A DNA stretch of 64,000 bases, from positions 1,753,168 through 1,817,167 of the forward strand of contig NZ_OY764015.1 of NCBI RefSeq assembly GCF_963667775.1, in the 5' to 3' direction. The position numbers and the translations under genes were made by a program. The stretch is from an uncultured Trichococcus sp. (GTDB lineage: Bacteria > Bacillota > Bacilli > Lactobacillales > Aerococcaceae). The notes below the pieces were generated by a model. It worked only from the letters and a program-made list of their open reading frames with translations, had not been told where the DNA came from and ran no database searches. Positions 46,785 through 55,956 of this stretch are shown here, piece by piece. How positions within the stretch are numbered: position 1 is the first letter of the stretch; the number at the start of each line of letters is the position of its first letter.

Positions 46785-47312
46785 TTATTCAACGATGTTG
46801 CTGGCGATTTTTTCCAGTGTACGCTGTCTGTCATGCAGATAGCCGTGCGGATAGCCCGCCACCATTCCGGCGACAGGCGTAAAACCGTCGGGAATCTGCA
46901 TTTTTTCACGGATCCCTTCAGCATCCAACGTGCCGTTCGCCAAGATTCCCATCAGGAAGCAACTGCCCAAAAGTTCTGCGGTTGCCTGCAGGTGCATATT
47001 TTCGACGATTGCGGCTGCGCTTGCGATGCTGCCCGGTTTAGTCGGTTCCTTGGCGGAAACAACGAAAAAGACAGGTGCTCCGTACAATGGATCTTTGTCC
47101 GGATTGCCGGTCACTTCCTCCGCCGCGGATGTAATCGCTGCCAATATTTCCGGATTTTTTATGACCGTGATATGGTAATCCTCAAAACGACCGCGGCTGA
47201 TCGGCGCATTTTGCCCGGCTTGCAGCATGAGCTCTACTTGCCCCTGTGACAGCGCGAACTTTTGGAAGCTGCGTGTTGTTTGTCTCGTATGCATGACTTT
47301 CATAAAATCCAT
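46785..47312 (-). CDS. Nitroreductase-family protein
   Basis: 175 residues of the FMN-dependent nitroreductase family. The N-terminal HTRQTTRSFQ carries the FMN phosphate-contacting arginines, and the C-terminal portion has the usual NMHLQATAELLGSCFLMGI and PVAGMVAGYPHGY. Short for the family, but the core fold appears complete. It is expressed alone, from a site GTGAGGGAAATGAA, and ended by a terminator. Physiological substrate unknown; such enzymes reduce quinones, nitro compounds or flavins. Confidence 0.83.
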   Translation of the reverse strand: MDFMKVMHTRQTTRSFQKFALSQGQVELMLQAGQNAPISRGRFEDYHITVIKNPEILAAITSAAEEVTGNPDKDPLYGAPVFFVVSAKEPTKPGSIASAAAIVENMHLQATAELLGSCFLMGILANGTLDAEGIREKMQIPDGFTPVAGMVAGYPHGYLHDRQRTLEKIASNIVE

Positions 47313-47488
47313 TTCATTTCCCTCACTTCTTCAAAAATAACTGTACTCTAAGGCTATTATACCCTTTCGGATAGAAAAATAGAATGGAAAGACTGTTTTT
47401 TCGTGACCATTCCAGGAAGAAAGCCGTTTTCAGATGGACATATCTGTGATAAAGTAAGTGCAGCAAAAGAACGGAGAAAATATACACT

Positions 47489-48754
47489 ATGAAAAAACGC
47501 ATCATCATTGTCGGTGGAGGTTCAAGCGGTCTGATGGCAGCTTGCACGGCTGCCGAAGCAGGGGCCGAAGTGACGCTCCTCGAACAAAATCCCAGTCTCG
47601 GAAAAAAATTGCTTTTGACGGGCGGCGGACGTTGCAACGTCACCAACAACCGGCCTGAAGAGGAAATCATCCGGCACATTCCTGGAAACGGAAAATTCCT
47701 GCACAGCAGCTTCACCCAATTCAGTCAATACGATATTATGACCTTCTTTATCGAACGCGGAGTTGCCCTGAAAGAAGAGGACCACGGCCGGATGTTCCCC
47801 GTCACGGACAAAGCCAGGACCATCCTGGAGGCATTCATTGAAGAACTGAAGCGGCTGCAGGTCCAGATCCGGACCAACATCAAAGTGGAACGCATCCTGA
47901 TCGAAAACGGACAGGTTCACGGTGTCCGTTTGGAGGATGGCGAAATCCTCACGGGCGATCGGATCATTTTGGCTACCGGCGGGAAGGCCCTGCCGCGCAC
48001 AGGATCCAAAGGCGACGGCTATAAGTTCGCCAAGGTCGCTGGGCACACCATCACGGAACTGTACCCGACAGAAGCACCGATCACATCCGATGCGGATTTC
48101 ATCCGCTCAAACGAATTGAAGGGCCTGTCCTTGCGCAATGTTGCCCTCAGCATCAAAAACAAAAAAGGCAAAACGGTTGTATCCCACCAAATGGACATGA
48201 TTTTCACCCACTTCGGCGTGTCCGGACCCGCTGCTTTGCGTTGTTCGATGTTTGTCCACCAAACAATGAAGCGTGATAAAACAGATTCCATCACGATGTC
48301 CCTGGATGTCCTTCCGGAACTTTCATTGGGTGCCGTAGAGCACCAGTTGCAAAAGCTCATCAAGGATCAACCGGAAAAAAGCATCAAAAACGGCTGGAAA
48401 GACCTGATGCCGGAACGCTACCTGTTGTTCGGCTGCAGCCGGGCCGCCATCGATCCGCAGAAGTCATTGAAGGAATTGACTCCGAAAGAAATCAAAGCTT
48501 TCGCCGACTTCTGCAAAAATTTCACCTTCGAAGTGAACGGCACGCATCCTTTGGATAAAGCATTTGTCACCGGCGGGGGCGTCTCCACGAAGGAAATCAA
48601 TCCTAAGACGATGGAAAGCAAGTTGACTCGGGGTCTTTATTTCTGCGGTGAACTGATCGACTACAACGGCTATACAGGCGGTTACAACATCACTGGCGCC
48701 TTTGTTACGGGGCACACAGCCGGCCAGCACGCTGCTGCGGATGTGAACGAATAA
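47489..48754 (+). CDS. BaiN/HI0933-family NAD(P)/FAD-dependent oxidoreductase
   Basis: 421-residue flavoprotein with the FAD motif VGGGSSGLMAACTAAEAGAEV at the N-terminus and the family hallmark GKKLLLTGGGRCNVTNN. The middle carries ATGGKALPRTGSKGDG and the C-terminus FVTGGGVSTKEINPKTMESK...GLYFCGELIDYNGYTGGYN, all diagnostic of the HI0933 family. The role is unsettled (reported activities include BaiN bile-acid reduction and RdsA-like functions). A site GGAGAAAATATACACT precedes the ATG. It is a plus-strand single gene between divergent minus-strand genes and has its own terminator. Confidence 0.88.
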   Translation: MKKRIIIVGGGSSGLMAACTAAEAGAEVTLLEQNPSLGKKLLLTGGGRCNVTNNRPEEEIIRHIPGNGKFLHSSFTQFSQYDIMTFFIERGVALKEEDHGRMFPVTDKARTILEAFIEELKRLQVQIRTNIKVERILIENGQVHGVRLEDGEILTGDRIILATGGKALPRTGSKGDGYKFAKVAGHTITELYPTEAPITSDADFIRSNELKGLSLRNVALSIKNKKGKTVVSHQMDMIFTHFGVSGPAALRCSMFVHQTMKRDKTDSITMSLDVLPELSLGAVEHQLQKLIKDQPEKSIKNGWKDLMPERYLLFGCSRAAIDPQKSLKELTPKEIKAFADFCKNFTFEVNGTHPLDKAFVTGGGVSTKEINPKTMESKLTRGLYFCGELIDYNGYTGGYNITGAFVTGHTAGQHAAADVNE

Positions 48755-48772
48755 AAATATCCATATACGCAA

Positions 48773-48820
48773 AGAGAACGGGATCACCTCCCACTGAGGC
48801 GGCTCCGTTCTCTTTTTTTA
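48773..48820 (+). terminator. Terminator of BaiN-like gene
   Basis: AGAGAACGG pairs with CCGTTCTCT around an internal CACCTC/GAGG hairpin and is followed by TTTTTTT. Confidence 0.85.
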
Positions 48821-48859
48821 GAAGTTGTTTTCATATGAAAAATATAAATTTCTTTCAGG

Positions 48860-48879
48860 GCTGAACGAATCCGTTCAGC
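48860..48879. terminator. Second hairpin, near-copy of the camS hairpin
   Basis: GCTGAACG (48860-48867) pairs with CGTTCAGC (48872-48879) and TTTTC follows on the plus strand. The flanking AGGG...AGC context is almost the same as the hairpin at 25293-25312 in the other orientation. It may also terminate rlmI on the minus strand. Confidence 0.5.
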
Positions 48880-48884
48880 TTTTC

Positions 48885-50069
48885 TTATTTCACCAGTTTT
48901 TTGATGATGAAGACTTTCAGGTAATCGCTGGTTTGGCTGCCTGCCGGAACAGCGAAATCACCCGGCAGATGGAACGTTTCCAGGATGCGATAATCGCAAT
49001 GGCTGTTCTTGAAGGCTTGGGCGATATCCTGTTTGAAGTTCTTTTCCTTGTAGTTGGCGGCGTTGGAGGACACGATCAGCGTGCCATCCGGTGCGGTGAT
49101 CTGAATCAGTTCCTCCAACAACTGCGTGTAATCCTTCGTGACCGAGAAGGTCCGCTTTTTGGTGCGGGCAAAGCTCGGCGGGTCGATGATGGTCACGTCA
49201 TACTGCAATTCCTTGCGGATCGCGTAGCGGATGAAATCGAAGACATCCATGACATAGATTTTCTGCTTCTCGCCGTCCAGGTTGTTGACGGCGAATTGTT
49301 CCTTGGTCCGTTCCAACGAGCGGTTCGCGACATCGACACTCGTCGTTTCGATCGCCCCGCCCATGGCTGCTGCCACCGAGAAAGCACCCGTGTAGCTGAA
49401 CGTGTTCAGCACCCGCTTTCCTGCCGCATACCGCTCCGTCAGAGCGCCGCGCACCTCGCGCTGATCCAGGAAAATGCCCGTCATCAGCCCATCGTCCAGA
49501 TACGTCGCATAGTTGATGCCGTTCTCCTTGACGATCAGAGGCACGGGGGCTTCTTCGCCCGTGACAAAACGGCTGATCAGGCCATCCTTCCGTTGGTAAC
49601 GGAATTTTTCATAAATCCCCTTCGTTTCCGGAAAGATTGCTTGAAAGGCAGCAATGATGGCGGCTTGGTAGTGGAATATCCCTTCACTGTACCAGGATAC
49701 TACCGCAAAACCGTCGTAATGATCGATGGTGACACCGGGGATGCCGTCCCCCTCCGCATTGAAAAGCCGATAGGTAGTCGTTTCCGGGTCCGACTGCAGG
49801 TCGGCACGCTTGCGTTTGGCTTTTTCGAACTTGACTTTGAAGAAAGGTTCATTGAAACTATCCGCGCTGTCCAATGAAAATACCCAACCGACGCCTTTGT
49901 TCTGTTTGGCCAAATAGGCTTTTGCGACGAACGTTTGGCGGGAATCGACCAGCTCGACGACCTCGCCCTCAGCGAAGCTAAGTCCGTTCGGAAAATCTTC
50001 CATCTGGAGCAAGGGATTCCCTGCCTTGATTTTTTTTTCGCTTATTTGCGTAATTGTAATTTTTTTCAT
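48885..50069 (-). CDS. rlmI: Class I SAM-dependent rRNA methyltransferase, RlmI type
   Basis: 394 residues with an N-terminal PUA domain (ITQISEKKIKAGNPLLQMEDFPNGL...GEVVELVDSRQTFVAKAYLAKQ) and a Rossmann methyltransferase domain: VLNTFSYTGAFSVAAAMGGA, DIFLDQREVR-like region and the catalytic IIDPPSFARTKKRTFSV. RlmI homologues make 5-methylcytidine in 23S rRNA. It overlaps the vanZ-like stop by 4 bp (ATGA), so the two are translationally coupled. Exact target base is inferred from family only. Confidence 0.9.
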   Translation of the reverse strand: MKKITITQISEKKIKAGNPLLQMEDFPNGLSFAEGEVVELVDSRQTFVAKAYLAKQNKGVGWVFSLDSADSFNEPFFKVKFEKAKRKRADLQSDPETTTYRLFNAEGDGIPGVTIDHYDGFAVVSWYSEGIFHYQAAIIAAFQAIFPETKGIYEKFRYQRKDGLISRFVTGEEAPVPLIVKENGINYATYLDDGLMTGIFLDQREVRGALTERYAAGKRVLNTFSYTGAFSVAAAMGGAIETTSVDVANRSLERTKEQFAVNNLDGEKQKIYVMDVFDFIRYAIRKELQYDVTIIDPPSFARTKKRTFSVTKDYTQLLEELIQITAPDGTLIVSSNAANYKEKNFKQDIAQAFKNSHCDYRILETFHLPGDFAVPAGSQTSDYLKVFIIKKLVK

Positions 50070-50719
50070 TGTTTACTTCCTTTATAGTCGATTATCCGTT
50101 CTGCACTGCTGTGTGTTTTTGATGATGCCCAGATACCGTAGCCGATTGCCGTACCCAAGGTATTGAAGAGGACATCATCGATATGCGTCACGCCCGTTTG
50201 AAAGATGAGCTGGAGGAACTCGATCATGCCGGAAAAAAGAAAACCGATTGCCGTCACTTTAAGAAAACTGCATTTCTTCCTGAAAAGATACGGACCCATG
50301 TAGCCAAGCGGGATAAACCAGACAACGTTCCCCCATGAATTATACCAGGCCGAAAATCCCGAGTCCCCATAAAAAAGTTTGACCGTATCCACCAAAGGCA
50401 GCCAGTGGATCGCGGACCAATCGATCTGATGATACTCGACAGTCCAGAATGTCTCTTCGTTGCGAAAAACGGTCAGTTGAAGCAGCAGAACGATGTAGAT
50501 GAACAAAGCATGCAGCAATCCTTCCTTATATAAGGGGATTTTTTTGCCCGTCTTGCGATGTCTATCCAGCAAATAGGCTGCCCTTAGGATCAGCCAAATC
50601 AAATAATACAGAATGGTCTTGTCCACGCTGTTGAAAACTAATTGTATGAGCGGAAAATGGTTGACGGATGATTCCAACGAAGCAGCCACCCACTCATACG
50701 GCCCTTGTAAAAATATCAT
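50066..50719 (-). CDS. VanZ-family membrane protein
   Basis: 217 residues with about five hydrophobic segments and the VanZ-like pattern ending FLFSGMIEFLQLIFQTGVTHIDDVLFNTLGTAIGYGIW. VanZ proteins give low teicoplanin resistance in some settings, but most family members have no known function. Its context with rlmI and the neighbouring divergent ltaS gene suggests a wall or membrane link. Start supported by AAAGGTGAGCAT upstream. Confidence 0.85.
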   Translation of the reverse strand: MIFLQGPYEWVAASLESSVNHFPLIQLVFNSVDKTILYYLIWLILRAAYLLDRHRKTGKKIPLYKEGLLHALFIYIVLLLQLTVFRNEETFWTVEYHQIDWSAIHWLPLVDTVKLFYGDSGFSAWYNSWGNVVWFIPLGYMGPYLFRKKCSFLKVTAIGFLFSGMIEFLQLIFQTGVTHIDDVLFNTLGTAIGYGIWASSKTHSSAERIIDYKGSKQ

Positions 50720-50847
50720 AAGCTATGCTCACCTTTGTCAGTTTTGTTCCTTTGATCAGATACATTGAAAGATTCATTTTCTCGAAAAATCCTAAAAAAA
50801 GCAACCGTTCTTGAGAAAAACTTAGGAAAATCTTTACGGTGCTTCAA

Positions 50848-50876
50848 TTGACTATCAAAAGCATTCAGAATATAAT
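50848..50876 (+). promoter_or_regulatory. ltaS promoter
   Basis: TTGACT (50848-50853), 17-bp spacer, TATAAT (50871-50876): a near-consensus vegetative promoter, about 105 bp upstream of the ltaS start. Confidence 0.85.
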
Positions 50877-50981
50877 GACACTAGCTCATTTTACACAAAA
50901 TTCACAAACAACACACAACGGCTTAAAAATTTTACATGAACTTTACATGTGTTCCACAAGATATTATAGGAGGTCTCTTTT

Positions 50982-53159
50982 TTGAAACAAAAATTTACTG
51001 AACAGTTGCAGACGCGATTCGGATTTTTCCTGTTCGCTGTCGTCCTTTTCTGGCTGAAGACCTATTTCGCTTACCACACGGCCTTCTCTTTAGGCGTGGA
51101 CGGTTGGTTTCAACAACTGATTTTATTCATCAATCCGCTCGCCACGACTTTCTTGATTTTGGGGATCTCCCTTTTCGTGAAAGATCCAAAAAAAGGTTAC
51201 AGAAGCCTGATTGCCCTGTATATGCTGAATTCGATCCTGTTGTTCGCCAACATCGTCTATTACCGCGAATTTACGGATTTCCTGACGATCAAAACTATTT
51301 TTGGTTCAGCCAACGCGACCAAAAATTTGGGTTCCGGCGTCATCGCCATGATGCAGCCGATCGACCTGTTCTATTGGATCGATGCTTTCGTGCTCGTCTA
51401 TGTCTATAAGAAATTCGTCAGCAAGAACCGCGACGAACGCATCTTCAAGAAAAGATGGGCCTTTGCGACAATTGCCGCATCGATTGCCCTCTTCGCCGCT
51501 AACTTAGGCTTGGCTGAAATCAGCCGCCCGCAGTTGCTGACGAGAACTTTTGACCGTAACTATATCGTCAAATACTTGGGCATCAATGTCTATACGCTCT
51601 ATGACGGAATCAAGACTGCACAAGCCAACCAAGTACGGGCAAGCGCGGACAGCTCGGATATGGCTACTGTCCTCGATTACTTGGGTGCGCATTACGCCGA
51701 ACCCAACGAAACAACCTTCGGACAAGCAGAAGGCAAAAACGTCGTCTACATCCATTTGGAAAGTATGCAGCAGTTCCTGATTGATTTTTCACTGACTGAT
51801 GAAACAGGTACAACTGCAGAAGTGACACCATTCCTGAACAGCTTGTATCACAGCGATGATTCCTACAGTTTCAGCAACATTTTCCACCAGACCGGACAAG
51901 GAAAAACCAGTGATGCTGAATTGATGCTGGATAATTCTTTGTTTGGGCTATCTCAAGGCTCAGCCTTCACACAGATTGGCGCCGACAACACATTCCAATC
52001 GGCTCCGGCCATTTTGAGCGAAACCTATGGCTACACATCAGCCGTTTTCCACGGCAATGTCGGCTCCTTCTGGGATCGCGACAATGTTTACAAATCGTTT
52101 GACTATGACTATTTCTTTGATGCCGACAGCAGCTACACACTGACCGATGAGAATTCAGTCGAGTACGGTCTGAAGGACAAATTGTTCTTCCAGGAATCGG
52201 CTCAGTACTTGGAGCAATTGCCACAGCCGTTCTACGCGAAATTCATTACCGTTTCGAATCACTTCCCTTTCCCAGCGGATGAGATGAACAGCACCTTCGC
52301 TTTGGATACCGGTGACGAAACGATTAACGGTTATTTTAATACTGTTCATTATGCCGACGAGGCATTGGCTGAATTCTTCCAATATATGAAAGATGCAGGC
52401 CTTTACGATAACACGATTTTCGTATTGTACGGCGACCATTTCGGAATTTCAAGTTCACGAAACCAAACATTGGCTCCCGTCATCGGAGCGGATGCAGATT
52501 TATGGGATGCCTATGATAACGCCATGATGCAAAAAATCCCGTTCATCATTCATAACCCTGGTTCCGGTACCGGCCAGATCAGCGACGTTTACGGCGGCCA
52601 GATCGATATCTTGCCCACTGTGATGCATCTTCTGGGTGTCGATACTTCAGCCTATGTCCAACTTGGACAGGATCTGTTGTCGGCGCAAAATGAGGGAATC
52701 GTTGTTTTCCGTAACGGAAGCATCGTGACGAGTGACTATACTATTCTAGGAAATGCTGTTTATCATACCCAAACAGGTACGCTTGCTTATCAGACCGAAG
52801 AAGTGGTCCAAAAAGTTGCTGAAATCCGAGCGCAAGCTGAGCTTCAGCTTGCCATCTCAGATCAGATCATCAACGGGGATTTGCTGCGTTTCTACACGCC
52901 TGATGGCTTCACCCCAGTCGATAAAAGCCTGCACAACTATGTGGATTCGCCTGCCAGATTGGCAGAGGACATCGCGGAATTGGGCAATCTGAACACTTCT
53001 TTGTACTACACGAACAACGGCGTTTCAAGCGTTCCGCTTTACCAGACGGATGCCCCTGAGTTCCCGGGCAACCAAGTCATTGCTGAAGAAAATGTAACGC
53101 AAGAGCAACCCGTTGCTGAGGAAGCCCCAGCAGAAGGACAGACAGAACCAGTTGAATAA
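50982..53159 (+). CDS. ltaS: Lipoteichoic acid synthase LtaS
   Basis: Membrane-anchored enzyme that polymerises glycerol-phosphate onto lipid anchors to build lipoteichoic acid. Five N-terminal membrane segments (to about residue 180) precede an extracellular sulfatase-fold domain. The nucleophilic Thr309 lies in TGQGKTSDAELM, the metal-binding Glu260 in YIHLESMQQF, and further ligands in YGDHFG. A possible signal-peptidase site follows the anchor (VRA near residue 220). The start is TTG, fixed by GGAGGT at good spacing. At 725 residues it is longer than usual: the last ~25 residues (ENVTQEQPVAEEAPAEG...) are an acidic, proline-rich tail beyond the catalytic domain. Confidence 0.95.
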   Translation: MKQKFTEQLQTRFGFFLFAVVLFWLKTYFAYHTAFSLGVDGWFQQLILFINPLATTFLILGISLFVKDPKKGYRSLIALYMLNSILLFANIVYYREFTDFLTIKTIFGSANATKNLGSGVIAMMQPIDLFYWIDAFVLVYVYKKFVSKNRDERIFKKRWAFATIAASIALFAANLGLAEISRPQLLTRTFDRNYIVKYLGINVYTLYDGIKTAQANQVRASADSSDMATVLDYLGAHYAEPNETTFGQAEGKNVVYIHLESMQQFLIDFSLTDETGTTAEVTPFLNSLYHSDDSYSFSNIFHQTGQGKTSDAELMLDNSLFGLSQGSAFTQIGADNTFQSAPAILSETYGYTSAVFHGNVGSFWDRDNVYKSFDYDYFFDADSSYTLTDENSVEYGLKDKLFFQESAQYLEQLPQPFYAKFITVSNHFPFPADEMNSTFALDTGDETINGYFNTVHYADEALAEFFQYMKDAGLYDNTIFVLYGDHFGISSSRNQTLAPVIGADADLWDAYDNAMMQKIPFIIHNPGSGTGQISDVYGGQIDILPTVMHLLGVDTSAYVQLGQDLLSAQNEGIVVFRNGSIVTSDYTILGNAVYHTQTGTLAYQTEEVVQKVAEIRAQAELQLAISDQIINGDLLRFYTPDGFTPVDKSLHNYVDSPARLAEDIAELGNLNTSLYYTNNGVSSVPLYQTDAPEFPGNQVIAEENVTQEQPVAEEAPAEGQTEPVE

Positions 53160-53161
53160 GC

Positions 53162-53201
53162 AAAAGAGCTTCCGGAATTTAAAAATTCCGGAAGCTCTTT
53201 T
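53162..53201. terminator. Bidirectional terminator between ltaS and histidine kinase gene
   Basis: Perfect 19-bp inverted repeat AAAAGAGCTTCCGGAATTT with its complement (53183-53201), flanked by T-runs on both strands. It sits between the ltaS stop and the convergent kinase gene. Confidence 0.93.
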
Positions 53202-54623
53202 TTAACTGTTTTCTTCTAATCCTGCTTTGGTGGGCAAAGCTATCGTGAAGGTTGTTCCCTCGCCTGGATCGCTCTCCACGTCGACAGTCCCTTGATGGTT
53301 CATCACTAAGGATTGCACTACCGCCAATCCGATTCCGGACTCACCGAATTTTGTATTCTTTCTGGAAACATCCACCTTATAGAATCTCTCCCAGATGCTC
53401 GTGATATCCTTCTTCTCGATGCCGATGCCCGTGTCCTTGACCTGGATGATTTGCTGCTCGCCATCCCGGAACGATGATAAGGTGATGGTGCCTTTTTTCG
53501 TGAACTGGATAGCGTTTTGGGTGAGATTGACCATGATCTGGATAAAACGGTCATAGTCCGCGTAGATCCGGTCCGCGGCATCCACTTGGACGATGATCAA
53601 GTCATTTTTCTCCTGCGCTTTTGTTCGCATCTGCTCCGCCACATGCTCCAATGCTTCCTTGGCGGAAAATTCCTGCTTCACTAGAACGATCTGATTGGAG
53701 CGGATCTTTTCATAATCCAGGTTTTCGTTCACCAGTCGGATCAGCCTTTTGGTTTCTTTCTGCATCAGCTGCATGCTCCGTTCCCGGCTTCCTTCGGGAA
53801 TCATGTGGTGCTGGATCCCTTCCAGGATGCCGTTGATCGTCGTGAGTGGCGTGCGCATCTCATGGGCCACATCCATCATGAACTGGCGCCTCAAGTTCTC
53901 TTGGCGTTCGACTTCCTCGTTGGAGGCTTTCAAAGACCTTGCCATTTGGTTGAAATCCTCTGAAAGCTCATCAAATTCATCTTTGTGATGATTCTCCAGC
54001 GAAATGTCGAAATTACCTGACGCAATCTCATGTGTTGCCCTGCGCATGCGTTTGATGCGTCTTGTCAGGTAATTGGCGATCCCGACACTCAAGACGATCG
54101 CAATCCCTCCGGAAGTCAGCACAGCCACAAGCAAGTTGTGTTCAATCTCATTGATTTCATCCTCGATCCCTTTCACCGGCGAGCCGACCGCTATGAAGCC
54201 TGTGAACTCGGCTGTAGTCGCATTAAACAGCGGAAGATAAACCGTCAAGAAGCGCTTCTTTTCGTTCAGGAAGCCACGATCCCGCTCCGTCAAGGAAATC
54301 CGCTCCCCTTCCGAGAGCCTTTCAAAATCCTCCGAACTGATTCCGCTCGTATACAGATCCGTCGCTTGCGGATAAACCATTTGGTCTTCGGCATCAAAGA
54401 TGGCGAACGAAACATCCTGGTTGGACACTAATGAAGATCCGCTTTCCAGTTGCTGGATCGTCATGTTCTGATCGATGATCGATTCGGCATATCCGTAAAG
54501 CTGCGCCTCTTTCTCGGCGTAGACATTGCTGGTGACGTATTGGATGATCAGGATTCCGGTCGTACTGACGGTTATCAGAATCAAGGTGAAAAAAGCCAGT
54601 ATTTGTTGATAAACGTACTTCAT
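53202..54623 (-). CDS. Two-component sensor histidine kinase
   Basis: 473 residues: N-terminal membrane segment (ILAFFTLILITVSTTGILIIQ), an extracellular loop of about 130 residues, a second membrane segment (LLVAVLTSGGIAIVLSVGIANYL), HAMP (RRIKRMRRATHEIASGNFDISL), HisKA with the phosphorylated His in DVAHEMRTPLTTING, and HATPase with N-box NLTQNAIQF, G1 IQVKDTGIGIEKKD and G2 GESGIGLAVVQSL. It overlaps the response-regulator gene by 4 bp. The signal is unknown; its neighbours (ltaS, rlmI, vanZ) suggest envelope stress. Confidence 0.93.
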   Translation of the reverse strand: MKYVYQQILAFFTLILITVSTTGILIIQYVTSNVYAEKEAQLYGYAESIIDQNMTIQQLESGSSLVSNQDVSFAIFDAEDQMVYPQATDLYTSGISSEDFERLSEGERISLTERDRGFLNEKKRFLTVYLPLFNATTAEFTGFIAVGSPVKGIEDEINEIEHNLLVAVLTSGGIAIVLSVGIANYLTRRIKRMRRATHEIASGNFDISLENHHKDEFDELSEDFNQMARSLKASNEEVERQENLRRQFMMDVAHEMRTPLTTINGILEGIQHHMIPEGSRERSMQLMQKETKRLIRLVNENLDYEKIRSNQIVLVKQEFSAKEALEHVAEQMRTKAQEKNDLIIVQVDAADRIYADYDRFIQIMVNLTQNAIQFTKKGTITLSSFRDGEQQIIQVKDTGIGIEKKDITSIWERFYKVDVSRKNTKFGESGIGLAVVQSLVMNHQGTVDVESDPGEGTTFTIALPTKAGLEENS

Positions 54624-55333
54624 TTATCCTCTACTCCGCTGTCGTCGAATTTGTAGCCGACTCCCCAAACCGTTTGGATCACTTGCGGTCCGACCGCTTC
54701 TATTTTTTGCCGCAACTTCTTGATGTGGGCATCGATTGTGCGCTCATCCCCGTAGTAAGGGTCTTCCCAGATCCGGGTCAACAGATGTTCCCTCGAAAAT
54801 ACTTGTTTCGGGTGTTCGGCCAGCAAGGCGAACAGTTCGAATTCTTTCGGAGTCAAGCTTTCGATCTGTTTCCCGTCAAGGTAGGCTTCGCGCGTGATCG
54901 TGCTGATTTTGACGTGATCAGTGAGCACATCGAAATCATCTGTAGCCCGCGCCTGCGCGTGATCGACCTTAGCGCGGCGGTGCATCGCTTTGATGCGGGC
55001 TATCAAGGTCAACGGGCTGAACGGCTTCGTGACGTATTCATCCGCCCCGATTTCCAGACCGATGACCTGGTCGCTTTCAGAATCGCGCGCCGTCAGCATG
55101 ATGATCGGTACAAACTGGGAAATTTTCCTTATTTCACGGCAGACCTGCATCCCATCCATGCTCGGCAGATTCAGATCGAGGATGATCATATCCCATTTTC
55201 TGTCTGCTGCCGCGAACGCCTCCAGCCCCTCTTTTCCATCATGTTCGAATACAGCTTGCCAGCCCTCATTCTCGAAAAACATCGCCATCATTTCGCAGAC
55301 GGCTTCATTGTCTTCTATCATCAAAATTTCCAT
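54620..55333 (-). CDS. OmpR/PhoB-family response regulator
   Basis: About 237 residues: receiver domain with the phospho-acceptor Asp in WDMIILDLNLPSMDGM and the acidic pair in MIEDNEA, then a winged-helix DNA-binding domain (LTPKEFELFALLAEHPKQVFSREHLLTRIWEDPYYGDERTIDAHIKKLRQKIE). Start at 55333 (MEILMIEDNEA) is set by GAAAGGGAGAG upstream. Translationally coupled to the downstream kinase gene (ATGA overlap). Target genes unknown. Confidence 0.93.
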   Translation of the reverse strand: MEILMIEDNEAVCEMMAMFFENEGWQAVFEHDGKEGLEAFAAADRKWDMIILDLNLPSMDGMQVCREIRKISQFVPIIMLTARDSESDQVIGLEIGADEYVTKPFSPLTLIARIKAMHRRAKVDHAQARATDDFDVLTDHVKISTITREAYLDGKQIESLTPKEFELFALLAEHPKQVFSREHLLTRIWEDPYYGDERTIDAHIKKLRQKIEAVGPQVIQTVWGVGYKFDDSGVEDK

Positions 55334-55462
55334 AGCGACTCTCCCTTTCATTTCCTACATTATATCTTTTTTTCGCATAAGCGGCATCATTTCCAGTCTA
55401 CGATACCACATACCTTTGAAGTTTCTGTGAAAAAATGGGGAAAACGGCGTTTCCAACAGAAA

Positions 55463-55483
55463 AAGCCCCGGAATCCGGGGCTT
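55463..55483 (-). terminator. Terminator after short ssb gene
   Basis: AAGCCCCGG pairs with CCGGGGCTT around AAT; on the minus strand TTTTTCTG follows. It lies about 20 bp past the ssb stop. Confidence 0.85.
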
Positions 55484-55500
55484 AGGGGCGGGAGAGAGCA

Positions 55501-55836
55501 TCAGACCGCTTCCTGTTCTCTTTTCGCTTCGACAAAATACAATTCTTCCACGACCAATTCGATGACATAGACGTGCTGCTCTTGCTTATTGACATAGGAA
55601 CGCGAAACCAAATGGCCGTTGACGCCGATCTGGTTGCCTTTGGCGCAATACTGTTCGACCAGATTTGCGGTTGCTCCCCAAAAAACGACAGGTATGAAAT
55701 CCGCCTGCGGTTGGCCTTCATCCGCTTTCCTGAGACGCTGCACCGCCAGTGTATTGTTGCAGACTTGCCTTTCGCCGTTCACCTGTTGCACTTGGATGGG
55801 CCGCACCAGTCGCCCGATCAATGATACTTGATTCAT
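55501..55836 (-). CDS. Short single-stranded DNA-binding protein
   Basis: About 111 residues of the OB-fold SSB family: MNQVSLIGRLVRPIQVQQVNGERQVCNNTLAVQRL, then ADFIPVVFWGATANLVEQYCAKGNQIGVNGHLVSRSY. It lacks the glycine-rich linker and acidic C-terminal tip (DDDLPF) that recruits repair proteins in the main SSB, so it is the short SsbB-like type linked in Bacillus to competence. The true start is at 55836, with AAGGAGGAATG upstream; a long in-frame extension to 55941 lacks a site. Single gene with its own terminator. Confidence 0.9.
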   Translation of the reverse strand: MNQVSLIGRLVRPIQVQQVNGERQVCNNTLAVQRLRKADEGQPQADFIPVVFWGATANLVEQYCAKGNQIGVNGHLVSRSYVNKQEQHVYVIELVVEELYFVEAKREQEAV

Positions 55837-55910
55837 CCTTTCATTCCTCCTTAAGCTTGACTTACTGTCTGTAATATCCGCAAAAAAAAAAGGATTCATT
55901 TTAATCAAAA

Positions 55911-55950
55911 AAAATAAACCCGAAGACTTTCTTATCTCCAAGTTTATTTT
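55911..55950 (-). terminator. Terminator after whiA
   Basis: On the minus strand AATAAACTTGGAGA pairs (with several G-U pairs) to TCTTCGGGTTTATT and is followed by TTTTTTTT. It lies just past the whiA stop. Confidence 0.75.
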
Positions 55951-55956
55951 TCTGTA

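Noticed and set aside
55837-55941. N-terminal extension of the short SSB
   Set aside because: AAGGAGGAATG lies inside it, directly before MNQVSL, the normal SSB start.
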